Part shown: piece by piece, positions 29,468 to 38,860 of the stretch
Position numbering within the stretch: the first letter of the stretch is position 1
How the letters are laid out: each line of letters begins with the position of its first letter
Origin: Microbacterium arborescens
Lineage (GTDB): Bacteria > Actinomycetota > Actinomycetes > Actinomycetales > Microbacteriaceae
DNA length: 64,000 bases
Assembly: GCA_003339645.1 (NCBI GenBank)
Contig: QNUV01000021.1
Location: 434,001 to 498,000, forward strand
Direction: 5' to 3'
Program-made: the position numbers and the translations under genes
Notes under the pieces: generated by a model
The model's input: the letters and a program-made list of their open reading frames with translations, nothing else
The model's database searches: none
What the model was told of the DNA's origin: nothing

Positions 29468-29477
29468 TTGTCGATGA

Positions 29478-29483
29478 AGTATA
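29478..29483 (-). promoter_or_regulatory. -10 box TATACT before the TPP riboswitch
   Basis: The minus-strand hexamer TATACT lies about 11 bases upstream of the riboswitch 5' edge, as expected for transcription starting at the aptamer. It is close to the bacterial consensus and rare in this GC-rich sequence. Confidence 0.6.
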
Positions 29484-29500
29484 TCGGCGCACGCGCGTTG

Positions 29501-29506
29501 TACGTT
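29501..29506 (+). promoter_or_regulatory. -10 box TACGTT of the carboxypeptidase gene (leaderless)
   Basis: TACGTT ends six bases before the GTG at 29513. It supports this start over the longer in-frame ORF that would run through the riboswitch. Confidence 0.45.
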
Positions 29507-29512
29507 GGGCGG

Positions 29513-30865
29513 GTGACCTCTCCCGCCCCGCGCGTCGCCCTCGCGTGGCTCGACGACGATGCCGTCGCCAGCGGGAACGACCGTCGTGACGCCGCCGCCT
29601 CAGCGGGACCGTACACGCTCGCGCACGCCGAGCTGCTCACCGAGCCCCCTCGACGCTCGGCCGCACCGGCCGTGCTCTCGACGCTGGGGGTCGCCGCGCT
29701 CACCGTGGGCGGATACACGGCGGCGACGCTGCTGTGGCCGCTCGACGCCGTCGCGCCCGACATCCTGCCGGCCGCCCTCTCGGCGCCCGCCGCGCCCGTC
29801 GCGCAGCCCGCGTGGCCGGCCGAGGGCGCCGGCGCCACGGCCGTCGGCGGCTTCGCGGCAGTGTCGGCATCATCCGGCGAGCCGGAGTCGATCGCGAGCA
29901 TCACGAAACTCGTCACCGCCCTCGTCGTGCTCGATCGGATGCCGCTCGCCGACGGCGAGCAGGGCCCGGAATTCGCGTTCACCTCCGCCGACCGCCGGGA
30001 GTACCGCGCCTACCTCGCCGACGACCAGTCGGCGCTCGACGTTCCCGTCGACGGTGTCCTCACGCAGTACCAGCTGCTCCAGGGAGTGCTGATCGGGTCG
30101 GCGAACAACTACGCCGACCGGCTCGTGTCCGAGCTCTGGCCCGACGAGGACGCCTACGTCGAAGCGGCGAACGCCTGGTTGCAGGCGCATGGCCTGGGCG
30201 GCGTCACCGTCGTCGATTCGAGCGGTATCGACCCGGAGAACACGGCGGCACCGGCATCCGTGATCACCCTCGCCGAAACCGCGATGTCGAACCCCGTCAT
30301 CTCGGGCATCGTCGGGCAGCGCTCCGCCGAGCTGCCGGGCGCCGGATTCGTGGAGAACACCAACGCTCTGCTCGCCGACCCCGCGGTCGTCGGAGTCAAG
30401 ACGGGCAGCCTGTTCGGCTCGTACAACCTCGTCGCCGCGAAGGACACCGACGTCGACGGCGTCAACGTCCGCGTCTACGCGACCGCCCTCGATCAGCCCG
30501 ACGACGAGACCCGCCACTCCGCGACGGCCGCGCTGCTCGATCGCACGATCAGCGAGATCGCGGCCTCACCGGCTCTCCCCGCGGGAACCGTCGCGGGAAC
30601 CGCGACGACCGCGTGGGGCGCGACCTCCGAGATCGTCACCGAGTCCGACATCCGTGTCGCACTGTGGAACACGCAGTCGTCTCAGGCAGCCGCGAACGTC
30701 GAGCTCGGCGATTCGCGCGGGGCCGGCGACGAGGCCGGCGAGCTGACGCTCACCGGTCCGCTGGGCACGGCGACCACGGCCCTGCGCCTGACCACGGACA
30801 TCCCCGACCCGGACGTCTGGTGGCGCCTCAGCCACCCGCTGCAGCTGTGGGGCCTCGCGGACTGA
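29513..30865 (+). CDS. D-alanyl-D-alanine carboxypeptidase (S11-like), membrane-anchored
   Basis: This peptidoglycan-trimming enzyme (450 residues) has an N-terminal cytoplasmic tail and one membrane span (about residues 55-80). The extracellular domain has the three penicillin-binding motifs: SITK (about residue 129), SANN (about 199) and KTG (about 297). The GTG at 29513 is chosen because TACGTT lies six bases upstream; the in-frame extension to 29273 would overlap the TPP riboswitch region. The C-terminal 120 residues form a beta-rich domain of the kind that follows DacA cores. It stands alone, convergent with the J-domain gene. Confidence 0.87.
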   Translation: MTSPAPRVALAWLDDDAVASGNDRRDAAASAGPYTLAHAELLTEPPRRSAAPAVLSTLGVAALTVGGYTAATLLWPLDAVAPDILPAALSAPAAPVAQPAWPAEGAGATAVGGFAAVSASSGEPESIASITKLVTALVVLDRMPLADGEQGPEFAFTSADRREYRAYLADDQSALDVPVDGVLTQYQLLQGVLIGSANNYADRLVSELWPDEDAYVEAANAWLQAHGLGGVTVVDSSGIDPENTAAPASVITLAETAMSNPVISGIVGQRSAELPGAGFVENTNALLADPAVVGVKTGSLFGSYNLVAAKDTDVDGVNVRVYATALDQPDDETRHSATAALLDRTISEIAASPALPAGTVAGTATTAWGATSEIVTESDIRVALWNTQSSQAAANVELGDSRGAGDEAGELTLTGPLGTATTALRLTTDIPDPDVWWRLSHPLQLWGLAD

Positions 30866-30887
30866 CCTCGCGACGCGCGAGCACGCG

Positions 30888-31811
30888 TCACACGAAGCGG
30901 ACGGTCTGCTGCAGGCGGGTGCGGACGTCGAAGAGCTCGTTGCCGCCGATCTCGCGCGCCCCGGCGACGCCCCGGCGCAGCACGGTGGCGAGCGCGGAGC
31001 GGCCGACCACGGCGATCGCGAGCCCGCGCACACGTCCGAGCTCCTCGATGGCCTGCACGACGTCGTCGTCGGGGAGGACGACGATCGCGCCGCTGAACTT
31101 CACGCGAGCCGCGCGGCTGAGCGCGCGCGCCCGATGCACGAGCGTCGCGATCGGCGAGTCGACGCCCTCGCCGATCAGCTCGCCCCGCCGGGTGCGCACG
31201 GGGGTGCCGAAGTCCTCGGACAGCACGGCGTAGAGCCCCGAGGGCCCGAGCACGACGTGGTCGAGCTTCGCCTCGGGATCCCGCGGATCGGCGGCGACGT
31301 CGTGCCAGACCGTGTATCCCATGCCGAGGTCGGCGACGACCCGGGCGGTCGCCTCCTCGGCGAGCGCGTCGGCCAGCAGCCGCCTGATCTCGTGCGGCGC
31401 GGTGCGGACGAGGGCGGGGTCATAGGGGTCCTCGACCGGTGCGCCGCGTCCCACCCACTCCCGGATGAGGGTCAGGTAGCGCTCGCGACGCCAGCCGCCG
31501 GGCTGACCGAACGACCGCGCCCGCGGGCGCGTGTCGGCGGGTCGCTGCGGCGGCCGCCACGTCGGCGCATCGGGCGAGAACGTCGGTGCGTCCGCGAAAC
31601 CGTGACCGCGGTCGTAGGCGGCCCGGGCAGCGGCCGTGCCGACGAGATCCCACGCGCGCTGCACCTGCACGAACGTCACGGCGTCGCCGCCGGTGTCGGG
31701 GTGCGTCTGCCGCAGCCGGAGGCGGTAGGCGCGGCGGAGCTCCTCATCGTCGACGTCGGGCGCGACCCCGAGCACGTCGTACGCAGAGGCGGACAGCGGA
31801 CTGTCGAACAC
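30888..31811 (-). CDS. J-domain protein with a C-terminal NERD-like domain
   Basis: The 307-residue protein begins with a J-domain (about residues 9-66), including the essential HPD at 37-39, and so could stimulate an Hsp70. A proline/arginine linker follows. The C-terminal half (about 165-290) has EAKLDHVVLGPSGLYAVLSEDFG, which resembles the core of nuclease-related NERD domains although the usual catalytic lysine is not in place. The GTG at 31811 is chosen for its GGGAGGG ribosome site. A link to DNA or protein quality control is speculative. Confidence 0.75.
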   Translation of the reverse strand: MFDSPLSASAYDVLGVAPDVDDEELRRAYRLRLRQTHPDTGGDAVTFVQVQRAWDLVGTAAARAAYDRGHGFADAPTFSPDAPTWRPPQRPADTRPRARSFGQPGGWRRERYLTLIREWVGRGAPVEDPYDPALVRTAPHEIRRLLADALAEEATARVVADLGMGYTVWHDVAADPRDPEAKLDHVVLGPSGLYAVLSEDFGTPVRTRRGELIGEGVDSPIATLVHRARALSRAARVKFSGAIVVLPDDDVVQAIEELGRVRGLAIAVVGRSALATVLRRGVAGAREIGGNELFDVRTRLQQTVRFV

Positions 31812-31911
31812 GAACCCTCCCTCGTGCGGCGCTGCCCCGGGACGGCGCGGACGCACAGCATCCCGAGACTATTACCTCGCCCGGAGGTGCGGCCCCGACG
31901 GACGCGCGAAC

Positions 31912-32982
31912 TCAGTCAGTCCATAGGGCGGGCGCCGGCTCGAATGCGAACGCCTGCGTCACGACATCCGGGGCAAGATCGTCGCGGGATGCCGGTGACC
32001 ACGAGGGAGCCCCGTCCTTGTCGACGAGGCGAGCGCGAATGCCCTCGACGAGGTCGGGCTGCGTCGTGGCGAACCAGAGCACGAGACCGTACTCCTGCGC
32101 CAGGACGGCCCGGAGCTCGTTCCGCTCGCGTGCTGCGCGGACGGCCGCGAGCGTCACGGCGAGAGCGGTCGGCGGAAGGGTCTCGAGCAGCTCCGCCGTC
32201 GCTCGCGCGTCCGGCTCGGCCCGATCCCGCAACCGTCCGATGATCTCGGCGACCGAATCGGCGGCGAAGGCGTCGTCGATCCAGGGCCGGGCGGCCTCGA
32301 GGCGAGCGGGCCCGGCGGTCTCGTCGAACAGGAGGACGAGCTCGGTCGCGGTCTGCGGATCGGCGCGGCTGACGAGAGCGTCGCGCAGATCGTCGAGCCG
32401 CTCGGAGGGAACGAGGTGGTCGGCGAAACCGGCGTAGATCGCGTCGGCGGCGTCCATCGACTCGCCGGTCAGGGCGAGGAACTCCCCCACACGACCCGGC
32501 GCGCGGGCGAGCAGCAGGCTCCCGCCGACGTCGGGGGTGAACCCGATGCGGACTTCGGGCATCGCGAGGCGCGACCGTTCGGTCACCACGCGCACCGCCG
32601 CATGGCCGGCGAGCCCGATGCCGCCTCCCATCGTCACGCCGTCGGCGAAGACGACAACGGGCTTCGGATACGCGGCGATGCGCGCGTTGAGCGCATACTC
32701 GGCACGGAAGAAGTGGGCCGTCTCGGCCACATCGCCCGCGACGATCTGGTCGTACAGGCCGCGGACGTCGCCGCCTGCGCACAGCCCGCGCTCCCCTGCA
32801 CCATCGAGCAGCACGGCATCCACACCCGGGTCGTGCTCCCACGCGTCGAGCGCGGCGGCGAGGTTCTCGATCATGCCGAGATCGAGGGCGTTGATGGCTC
32901 GCGGGCGGTCGAGCGTGAGGTGTCCCAGCGCACGATCGACACGGGCCCGGACACGCGAATCGGATGCTGCGGCGTCGGTCAC
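31912..32982 (-). CDS. 3-hydroxyisobutyryl-CoA hydrolase / enoyl-CoA hydratase family
   Basis: This crotonase-superfamily enzyme (356 residues from GTG 32982) fits the HIBCH subfamily of valine breakdown, which releases CoA from 3-hydroxyisobutyryl-CoA. It is longer than ordinary hydratases. It has LCAGGDVRGLYD, GVTMGGGIGLAGH and MPEVRIGFTPDVGGS, and the C-terminal RARLVDKDGAPSW hallmark. The GTG at 32982 has TAGCGT seven bases upstream; GTG 32991 is an alternative three residues longer. It appears to be a single-gene unit. Confidence 0.9.
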   Translation of the reverse strand: MTDAAASDSRVRARVDRALGHLTLDRPRAINALDLGMIENLAAALDAWEHDPGVDAVLLDGAGERGLCAGGDVRGLYDQIVAGDVAETAHFFRAEYALNARIAAYPKPVVVFADGVTMGGGIGLAGHAAVRVVTERSRLAMPEVRIGFTPDVGGSLLLARAPGRVGEFLALTGESMDAADAIYAGFADHLVPSERLDDLRDALVSRADPQTATELVLLFDETAGPARLEAARPWIDDAFAADSVAEIIGRLRDRAEPDARATAELLETLPPTALAVTLAAVRAARERNELRAVLAQEYGLVLWFATTQPDLVEGIRARLVDKDGAPSWSPASRDDLAPDVVTQAFAFEPAPALWTD

Positions 32983-32989
32983 CCTCGCC

Positions 32990-32995
32990 ACGCTA
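32990..32995 (-). promoter_or_regulatory. -10 box TAGCGT of the hydroxyisobutyryl-CoA hydrolase gene
   Basis: The minus-strand TAGCGT ends seven bases before the GTG at 32982. It overlaps the alternative GTG at 32991, which argues against that longer start. Confidence 0.45.
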
Positions 32996-33068
32996 CCGCC
33001 CGGAGTTCGCGGTGAACGCGGCGTGTCGGGCAGGATGGGAGCCGAACCACCCGGCGAGAGGGGGCGCG

Positions 33069-33997
<929 letters not shown>

Positions 33998-34001
<4 letters not shown>

Positions 34002-34819
34002 ACCTCGTGAACGCGACCCGATCGGAACTGACGAAGCAGTTCTCCACCTCGGTCTGGTGGGTGCTCCTGATCGTGCTCATCCTGTACATCGGCGGAACGG
34101 CCGGGGGCATGGCCGCCGTCTTCGCGGCCGGCGAGAACGGTTCCCTCCCCGGCACCACGTCGTTGCCGACCGGGCTCGGCGACCGACTGCCGAGCCTCAT
34201 CTACGGGCTCGCGACCGCCATGGGATACGTCTTCCCGCTCGTCGTGGGCTCGCTGCTGGTGACCGGCGAGTACCGCCACAAGACCCTGACACCGACCTTC
34301 CTGGCCACGCCCCGGCGCGGCGTCGCGCTGGCCGCCAAGATGATCGCCGGCGTCGTGATGGGTCTCGTGTTCGGCGTCGCCGCCGTCGGGTCGACGGTCG
34401 CCGCGGGCGGCGGGATGCTGGCGCTGTTCGGCGTCGACCCGCAGCTCGGACGCCCCGAGACCTGGGCGTTCCTCGGACGGATGCTGCTCGCCCTCGTGCT
34501 CTGGGTGCTCGTGGGCATCGCGCTCGGCACCCTCATCCGCAACCAGATCGCCGCCGTCGTCGGCATCCTCGCCTTCACCCAGTTCGTCGAGCCGATCGCC
34601 CGCGTGGGAGCGAGCATGGTCGACGGGCTGGCCGACGTCGTGCGCTTCCTTCCGGGCGCCGCCTCGGATGCGCTCGCGGGCGACAGCATCTACGCGGCCA
34701 TGGGCGGCAGCGCCGGTCAGCCGCTGGAGTGGTGGGCGGGCGGGCTCGTGCTCGCGGCCTACGCGGTCGTGTTCGCTGTGATCGGCTACGCCGTGTCGTG
34801 GCGGCGCGACGTCGCCTGA
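33998..34819 (+). CDS. ABC-2-type exporter, permease
   Basis: This 273-residue membrane protein has six predicted spans, beginning WWVLLIVLILYIGGTAGG. The cytosolic loop GEYRHKTLTPTFLATPRRG is typical of ABC-2 permeases, and VLVGIALGTLIRNQIAAVVGIL lies in the fourth or fifth helix. It pairs with the ATPase just upstream by a four-base overlap. Its last 34 bases overlap the convergent small gene on the other strand. Confidence 0.9.
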
Positions 34820-35205
34820 TCGACCAGGTCCGCGACGTCTGCGGGCTCGTTCTCAACCTCGAGGCGCAGGGCACGCACGAGCGCGACCCCGTGCCGGGTC
34901 GTCAGGATCAGCCGCTGGAACTCGTCGTCGCCCTCGAGATCGACCACGACCGACGGCCGGCGACGCCGGACGAGCACGAAGTCGGTGCCGCCGGCCGACT
35001 CGAAGGAACCTGCCGCGATGACCGCGGGCACCAGAAGCCCCGGGCGCGGCACGCCGCGCAGCCACGACCACGCGTCATCCGTCAGCTGGACGCGCGCGAT
35101 GTTCTCTCGTGACACCAGGACATTCCGCTGACGGAATGCCGCGGCACGCTCGGTCGCCGACAGCACCACTTCGAGCTGAGCGGAGTCGAGCAGAAGCGTC
35201 ACCAT
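34786..35205 (-). CDS. conserved actinobacterial protein of unknown function
   Basis: The 139-residue protein is soluble and beta-rich, with conserved-looking blocks LEVVLSATERAAAFR, QLTDDAWSWLRGVP and DFVLVRRRRPSVVVDLEGDDEFQRLI. I recall this as a widespread small actinobacterial family that may have a pleckstrin-like fold, but no function is established. The ATG at 35205 has a CAGACT box seven bases upstream. The 3' end overlaps the ABC permease gene by 34 bases in convergent orientation. Confidence 0.7.
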   Translation of the reverse strand: MVTLLLDSAQLEVVLSATERAAAFRQRNVLVSRENIARVQLTDDAWSWLRGVPRPGLLVPAVIAAGSFESAGGTDFVLVRRRRPSVVVDLEGDDEFQRLILTTRHGVALVRALRLEVENEPADVADLVDQATSRRHDTA

Positions 35206-35275
35206 GCATCTCAGTCTGCCAGTCGGACGCTCACGAAATGCTCACAGACCGGCAACGATCGCCGCCACGATCACG

Positions 35276-36073
35276 TCACGACGCGGGAGCGTCGGATGCC
35301 GCCGACGGCTGGCGTGCGATCGCATCGATGAGCGACGAGATCGTCGTCTCGGCCGCGACCACGTCGACGGCGAGACCGAGCTTGCGCGCGTCTCGCGCGG
35401 TTCGGGGACCGATCGCCGCGATCAGGGTCGAGGCGGGAAGGTCGGGGAACTGCTCGCTGACCTGCTCGGCGACGGAGCCGCTGGTCACGAGCACGGCGTT
35501 GATGCGCCCGCTCGCGACATCGGCGGCGATGCGCTCGGTCACCGGGACGCCGACGGTCCGGTAGGCCACGACGCTGCGGACATCGTGACCAGCTTCGACG
35601 AGCATCCGGGTGAGGACGGGTTTGGCCACCTCGCTGCGCAGCGCGAGGACGCGCGTGGGCTCGGCCTCGATGGCAAGGATCTGCTCGGCCAGCCCCGCCG
35701 CCGAATCGTCTTCGTCCGGCACGAGATCGACGCGGTACCCGACGGCGGTCAGCGCGGCGGCCGTGGTCTCGCCCACGGCGGCGACGCGGGTGTGCGCCGG
35801 GATCTCCGCCCGGTAGGCGTAGAGCACGTCGACGGTGGTCGCGCTGGTCAGAGTGATCCAGTCGAAGGCTCCCGCCGCGAGCTCGGCGAGTGCCCCCTCG
35901 AGATCGGCGACATCGGTCGTGGGCGCGAAGTTGACGAGCGGCGCGATGACCGGCGTAGCGCCCTGCGAACGCAGGAGAGCCGCGACCTGGTCGCCCCACG
36001 GGCCTCCGCGCGGCACGAGCACGCGCCACCCCCGAAGGGGCTTCTGCGGCTCGGGGCCGGGCTCGACATGCAT
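35276..36073 (-). CDS. hemD: uroporphyrinogen-III synthase
   Basis: This heme/siroheme pathway enzyme closes hydroxymethylbilane into uroporphyrinogen III. The 265-residue protein from ATG 36073 shows GWRVLVPRGGPWGDQVAALL at the N-terminus, FDWITLTSATTVDVL, AAVGETTAAAL, VVAYRTVGVP and AVLVTSGSVAEQ, ending with AAIGPRTARDARKLGL. HemD sequences are weakly conserved, but this two-domain pattern is characteristic. An in-frame ATG at 36205 would add a poorly conserved stretch. A second tetrapyrrole gene (37426-38820) lies on the same strand with three small genes between them. Confidence 0.87.
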   Translation of the reverse strand: MHVEPGPEPQKPLRGWRVLVPRGGPWGDQVAALLRSQGATPVIAPLVNFAPTTDVADLEGALAELAAGAFDWITLTSATTVDVLYAYRAEIPAHTRVAAVGETTAAALTAVGYRVDLVPDEDDSAAGLAEQILAIEAEPTRVLALRSEVAKPVLTRMLVEAGHDVRSVVAYRTVGVPVTERIAADVASGRINAVLVTSGSVAEQVSEQFPDLPASTLIAAIGPRTARDARKLGLAVDVVAAETTISSLIDAIARQPSAASDAPAS

Positions 36074-36229
36074 ATGGTGGCTCTCGTGAGGCGCCACCGC
36101 CCCCGGAAGAGCGGCCGACGCACGTTCCTTTTCCGGGCGGTGCAGGCCCGGATGCGCAACATCGGCAGCATTCGCTCCATCGCCGCTGCCTCGTTGTCCG
36201 AGCATACTCCGCTGCGGACGCGAGGCGGC

Positions 36230-36282
36230 GGCGGGAGGTATCGATCCGGACTCGGTTGGCCGAGAACGGCTCGCCTCCCGCC
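36230..36282 (-). terminator. hairpin downstream of the DUF3618 gene
   Basis: A 9-base inverted repeat (36230-36238 with 36274-36282, GGCGGGAGG type) encloses a second small stem (CTCGG/CCGAG at 36251-36264). It lies between the DUF3618 gene and hemD. Apart from this the 230-base gap shows nothing recognisable. Confidence 0.35.
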
Positions 36283-36303
36283 CGCTGGGCGGACCCGACG
36301 GCG

Positions 36304-36570
36304 TCAGCGCGCGATCAGTCGGGCGATGCCCCAGACCACGGCGCCCACCGCGACGGCGACGCCGACCGCTGCCGCGGTCGCCCCGGCGGGGTTGCGCTGC
36401 GCGTATGCGCGCGCCTCGCGGCTGGCTCGGTCGGTGGCGATGACGGCGCGCTTGGGGAGGTTCGCCTTGTGCTCGATCGCGGCGAGCGCGGCCTTCAGCT
36501 CGGCGCGCGCCTTCTCGACCGGATCGGTGATGCCCAGCGGTACGGCGGTGTCGGGGAGCTCAGAACTCAT
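36304..36570 (-). CDS. DUF3618-family small membrane protein
   Basis: This 88-residue protein has an N-terminal charged helix (DPVEKARAELKAALAAIEHKANLP) and a single C-terminal membrane span (GVAVAVGAVVWGIARLIAR). This is the layout of DUF3618 proteins, which accompany holin-X and YtxH-like proteins in actinobacteria. Its start overlaps the preceding gene by 11 bases. The function is unknown; an envelope or stress role is a guess from context. Confidence 0.75.
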   Translation of the reverse strand: MSSELPDTAVPLGITDPVEKARAELKAALAAIEHKANLPKRAVIATDRASREARAYAQRNPAGATAAAVGVAVAVGAVVWGIARLIAR

Positions 36571-36970
36571 CGGCCACTTCCTTCACGATCTTGGCGTCGG
36601 TGGAGATCGCCTGGGCGGGGTTCTGGCGCGAGCTCAGGCGCTTGAAGCGCAGGAGGCCCAGCACCGCGAACACGGCGGCGATCACGAGCAGGATCCCGAT
36701 CACGATGAGCGACGCCGCCCAGGCGGGCAGCCACGACGACAGTCCGATGATCGCGAAGGCGCCGATGGCCGGGATCGTCCAGAAGAGGAAGAACAGCGCG
36801 ACGATGAACCAGACGCCGCCGAGGCCGGCATCCTTTCCCGTCTTCTTGGCCCAGGCCTTCGCCGAGTCGATCTCGGCGACGACGAGGTTGCGGACCAGCT
36901 CGGGGATCTCGCCGATCAGGGTGAACAGGCTGTCGTCGGCGCGGTCGCGGAATCCGCGGGGCGTGCTCAT
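36560..36970 (-). CDS. actinobacterial holin-X / DUF1469-like membrane protein
   Basis: The 136-residue protein has a soluble N-terminus (SLFTLIGEIPELVRNLVVAEIDSAK) and two membrane spans separated by a short turn (about residues 50-75 and 80-105). This matches the putative actinobacterial holin-X family (PF07332). The ATG at 36970 fits the family start. It lies in the middle of a three-gene set with YtxH-like and DUF3618 proteins. Despite the family name there is no sign of phage genes here. Confidence 0.78.
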   Translation of the reverse strand: MSTPRGFRDRADDSLFTLIGEIPELVRNLVVAEIDSAKAWAKKTGKDAGLGGVWFIVALFFLFWTIPAIGAFAIIGLSSWLPAWAASLIVIGILLVIAAVFAVLGLLRFKRLSSRQNPAQAISTDAKIVKEVADEF

Positions 36971-36971
36971 C

Positions 36972-37331
36972 TCAGCTGTCCGCCACGGCGCTCGCGTCGG
37001 CGACCTTGCGTGCGTCGCGTTCAGCGGCCTTGCGCACGTCACCGGCGGCCTTCTCGCCCTCGGAGACGGCCGCGTCGAGCTTCTCGCCGGGAGTGCCGCT
37101 CTTGCTCGCGGCCTTCACGACCTTCTTCGCGCTGTCCCAGACGACGCTGGGCACGGCGAGGGCGGCTGACTTGCCGAGCTCGGTGACCTTGCCCACCTGC
37201 TTCTGCACGGGATCGAGCTCCCAGACCTGCTGGGCCTTCTCTTTGATCTGCTCGTAGCGCTGACGCCCGGCGCGTGCCCCGAGCACGTAGCCCGCGGCGA
37301 GTCCGACGGCGATGCCAATCTTGCCCCTCAT
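36972..37331 (-). CDS. YtxH-like small envelope protein
   Basis: The 119-residue protein starts with a glycine-rich membrane segment (KIGIAVGLAAGYVLGARAGRQRYEQI) of YtxH type and continues as a lysine/alanine-rich amphipathic helix (EKAAGDVRKAAERDARKVAD). GAGGAG precedes the ATG by five bases. Its stop is directly adjacent to the start of the holin-X gene. Such proteins are often under general stress control, which cannot be checked here. Confidence 0.75.
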   Translation of the reverse strand: MRGKIGIAVGLAAGYVLGARAGRQRYEQIKEKAQQVWELDPVQKQVGKVTELGKSAALAVPSVVWDSAKKVVKAASKSGTPGEKLDAAVSEGEKAAGDVRKAAERDARKVADASAVADS

Positions 37332-37425
37332 GGGGTCTCCTCACGTTCGACGTTGCTGCGTGGTCCCAGGCTATCGCCGTATGCCGCCTCAGGTATCCAC
37401 TCCCGTAACCGGGCGGAGCCGACTA

Positions 37426-38820
37426 TCATGCCGGATCGACCCCGCGCCACAGCACCGCGTGGCGCGCCGCGTCGGCCTCGGCGATCGCGTCGGCCGCGAC
37501 CCGCTCGAGACTGTTCCCCGACAGCCACCCGCCCACGAGCGCGAGCCCCGGCACCGAGCGCGCACGGGACCGGATGCTCTGGACCGCCTCGTCATGACCG
37601 AGCAACGACGCCGGTGCCGCGCGGGAGTAGGTGATGCGCGCCGAGGCGCGGACGGCATCCGCCGGGATCGGCGCTCCGCTCAGCTCGGATGCCGCGATGC
37701 GCGCGGTCTCGACGACATCCGCATCGGGCGCGTCGGTGTAGGGAACGGTCACCCGGAGGATGTGCTCGCCCTCGGGCAGCGCCGCGCCGATCCAGGGCCA
37801 CGTCCGCGAGATCGGACGCACGGTGACCGGCTCTGCCCCGGGGCCGATGACGAGTGACCCGCGACCGGGCAGGTCGACTCCGGCGATGCGCAGCAGCACG
37901 ACATCCAACGGCTGCGGGCGCGGCTCGGCGCTCTCGGGAAGCTCGACGTGCGGGGCGAGCAGCCGTCGAGCGGTGTCTTCGTCTGCCGCGACGATCAAGA
38001 GGTCGGCAGGCACGGGCTCTTCGACGCCCTCGGCACGCACGAGCCAGGTGTCGCGCTCGCGACGGATCTCCGTCACGGCCGCGCCGGTGCGGATGTCGAC
38101 GTCGAAGTCCCGCAGGCGAGCGTCGAGGGCATCGATCAGGCGGAACAGCCCGCCGCGCGGAGCCTGACGACGGGGTGAACCGGCGCGCATGGTCTGCGCG
38201 ACCGCGCCGCTGAGCGAGCCGGTCCGGGTGAGCGCGGGGTTGAGCGACGGTGCGGCGGCGTCGACGTCGATGAACTCGGGTGCGACGCCGTGTACGGCGA
38301 GCACGTAGGGCGCCACGAGGCGGTCGCGCACGCGCTCGCCCATGCGCGACGACACGAGCTCGCCCAGGCTGCGGCGACGCCCGACGGTCAGGGGCGGGCG
38401 AACGCGGTCGAGATAGGCCCGCCAGGCACCCCGGGTCTCGATGTGCCGCCGCACGTCCTCCGCCCACGGATTGGCGGGGATGCCGAGCACGGTCTCGGCA
38501 GGTGCCGGCGCGGGCCCGTTCGGGCCGGCACCGAGCCAGAGCTCGTCGTCGCGGGCGGTCTCGAGGTCGCCGGTCAGCCGGACCTCGTCGATCAGGGTCG
38601 CGAGGGTCTTCGCCGACGCCGGCAGGCCGTCGGCCGCGGCATCCACCGTCAGGTCGCCCAGCGCCGCGCGGTCGAGCGAGCCGCCGAGATGCGGCCCGGC
38701 CTCGATCAGCGTGACCCGCAGGCCGAGTCGCGCGCACTCCAGAGCCGCAACGACACCCGCCATTCCGCCGCCGACCACGACGACCCGGGTGTCGTGGGCG
38801 TGCGTCACGAGATCCGTCAT
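37426..38820 (-). CDS. hemY: protoporphyrinogen/coproporphyrinogen oxidase, HemY type
   Basis: This FAD enzyme aromatises the porphyrinogen ring late in heme synthesis; in actinobacteria the substrate is usually coproporphyrinogen III. The 464-residue protein has the dinucleotide motif VVVGGGMAGVVAALECARLG at about residue 14, LIEAGPHLGGS, and RGGLFRLIDALDARL. The C-terminal FAD segment GLALVGGWLSGNSLERVAADAI is typical of HemY. The ATG at 38820 is preceded at six bases by CAGGAT. It is on the same strand as hemD, with three small genes between. Confidence 0.82.
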   Translation of the reverse strand: MTDLVTHAHDTRVVVVGGGMAGVVAALECARLGLRVTLIEAGPHLGGSLDRAALGDLTVDAAADGLPASAKTLATLIDEVRLTGDLETARDDELWLGAGPNGPAPAPAETVLGIPANPWAEDVRRHIETRGAWRAYLDRVRPPLTVGRRRSLGELVSSRMGERVRDRLVAPYVLAVHGVAPEFIDVDAAAPSLNPALTRTGSLSGAVAQTMRAGSPRRQAPRGGLFRLIDALDARLRDFDVDIRTGAAVTEIRRERDTWLVRAEGVEEPVPADLLIVAADEDTARRLLAPHVELPESAEPRPQPLDVVLLRIAGVDLPGRGSLVIGPGAEPVTVRPISRTWPWIGAALPEGEHILRVTVPYTDAPDADVVETARIAASELSGAPIPADAVRASARITYSRAAPASLLGHDEAVQSIRSRARSVPGLALVGGWLSGNSLERVAADAIAEADAARHAVLWRGVDPA

Positions 38821-38860
38821 CCCCCCATCCTGCCGTCTCGCCGATGAGAACATGGGGAGC

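Noticed and set aside
29273-29512. 80-residue upstream extension of the carboxypeptidase
   Set aside because: It would translate antisense through the TPP riboswitch; TACGTT six bases before GTG 29513 gives a better start.
36560-37331. Prophage remnant suggested by a holin-X family gene
   Set aside because: Neighbours are DUF3618 and YtxH-like genes plus heme genes; no integrase, lysin or structural phage gene is present.
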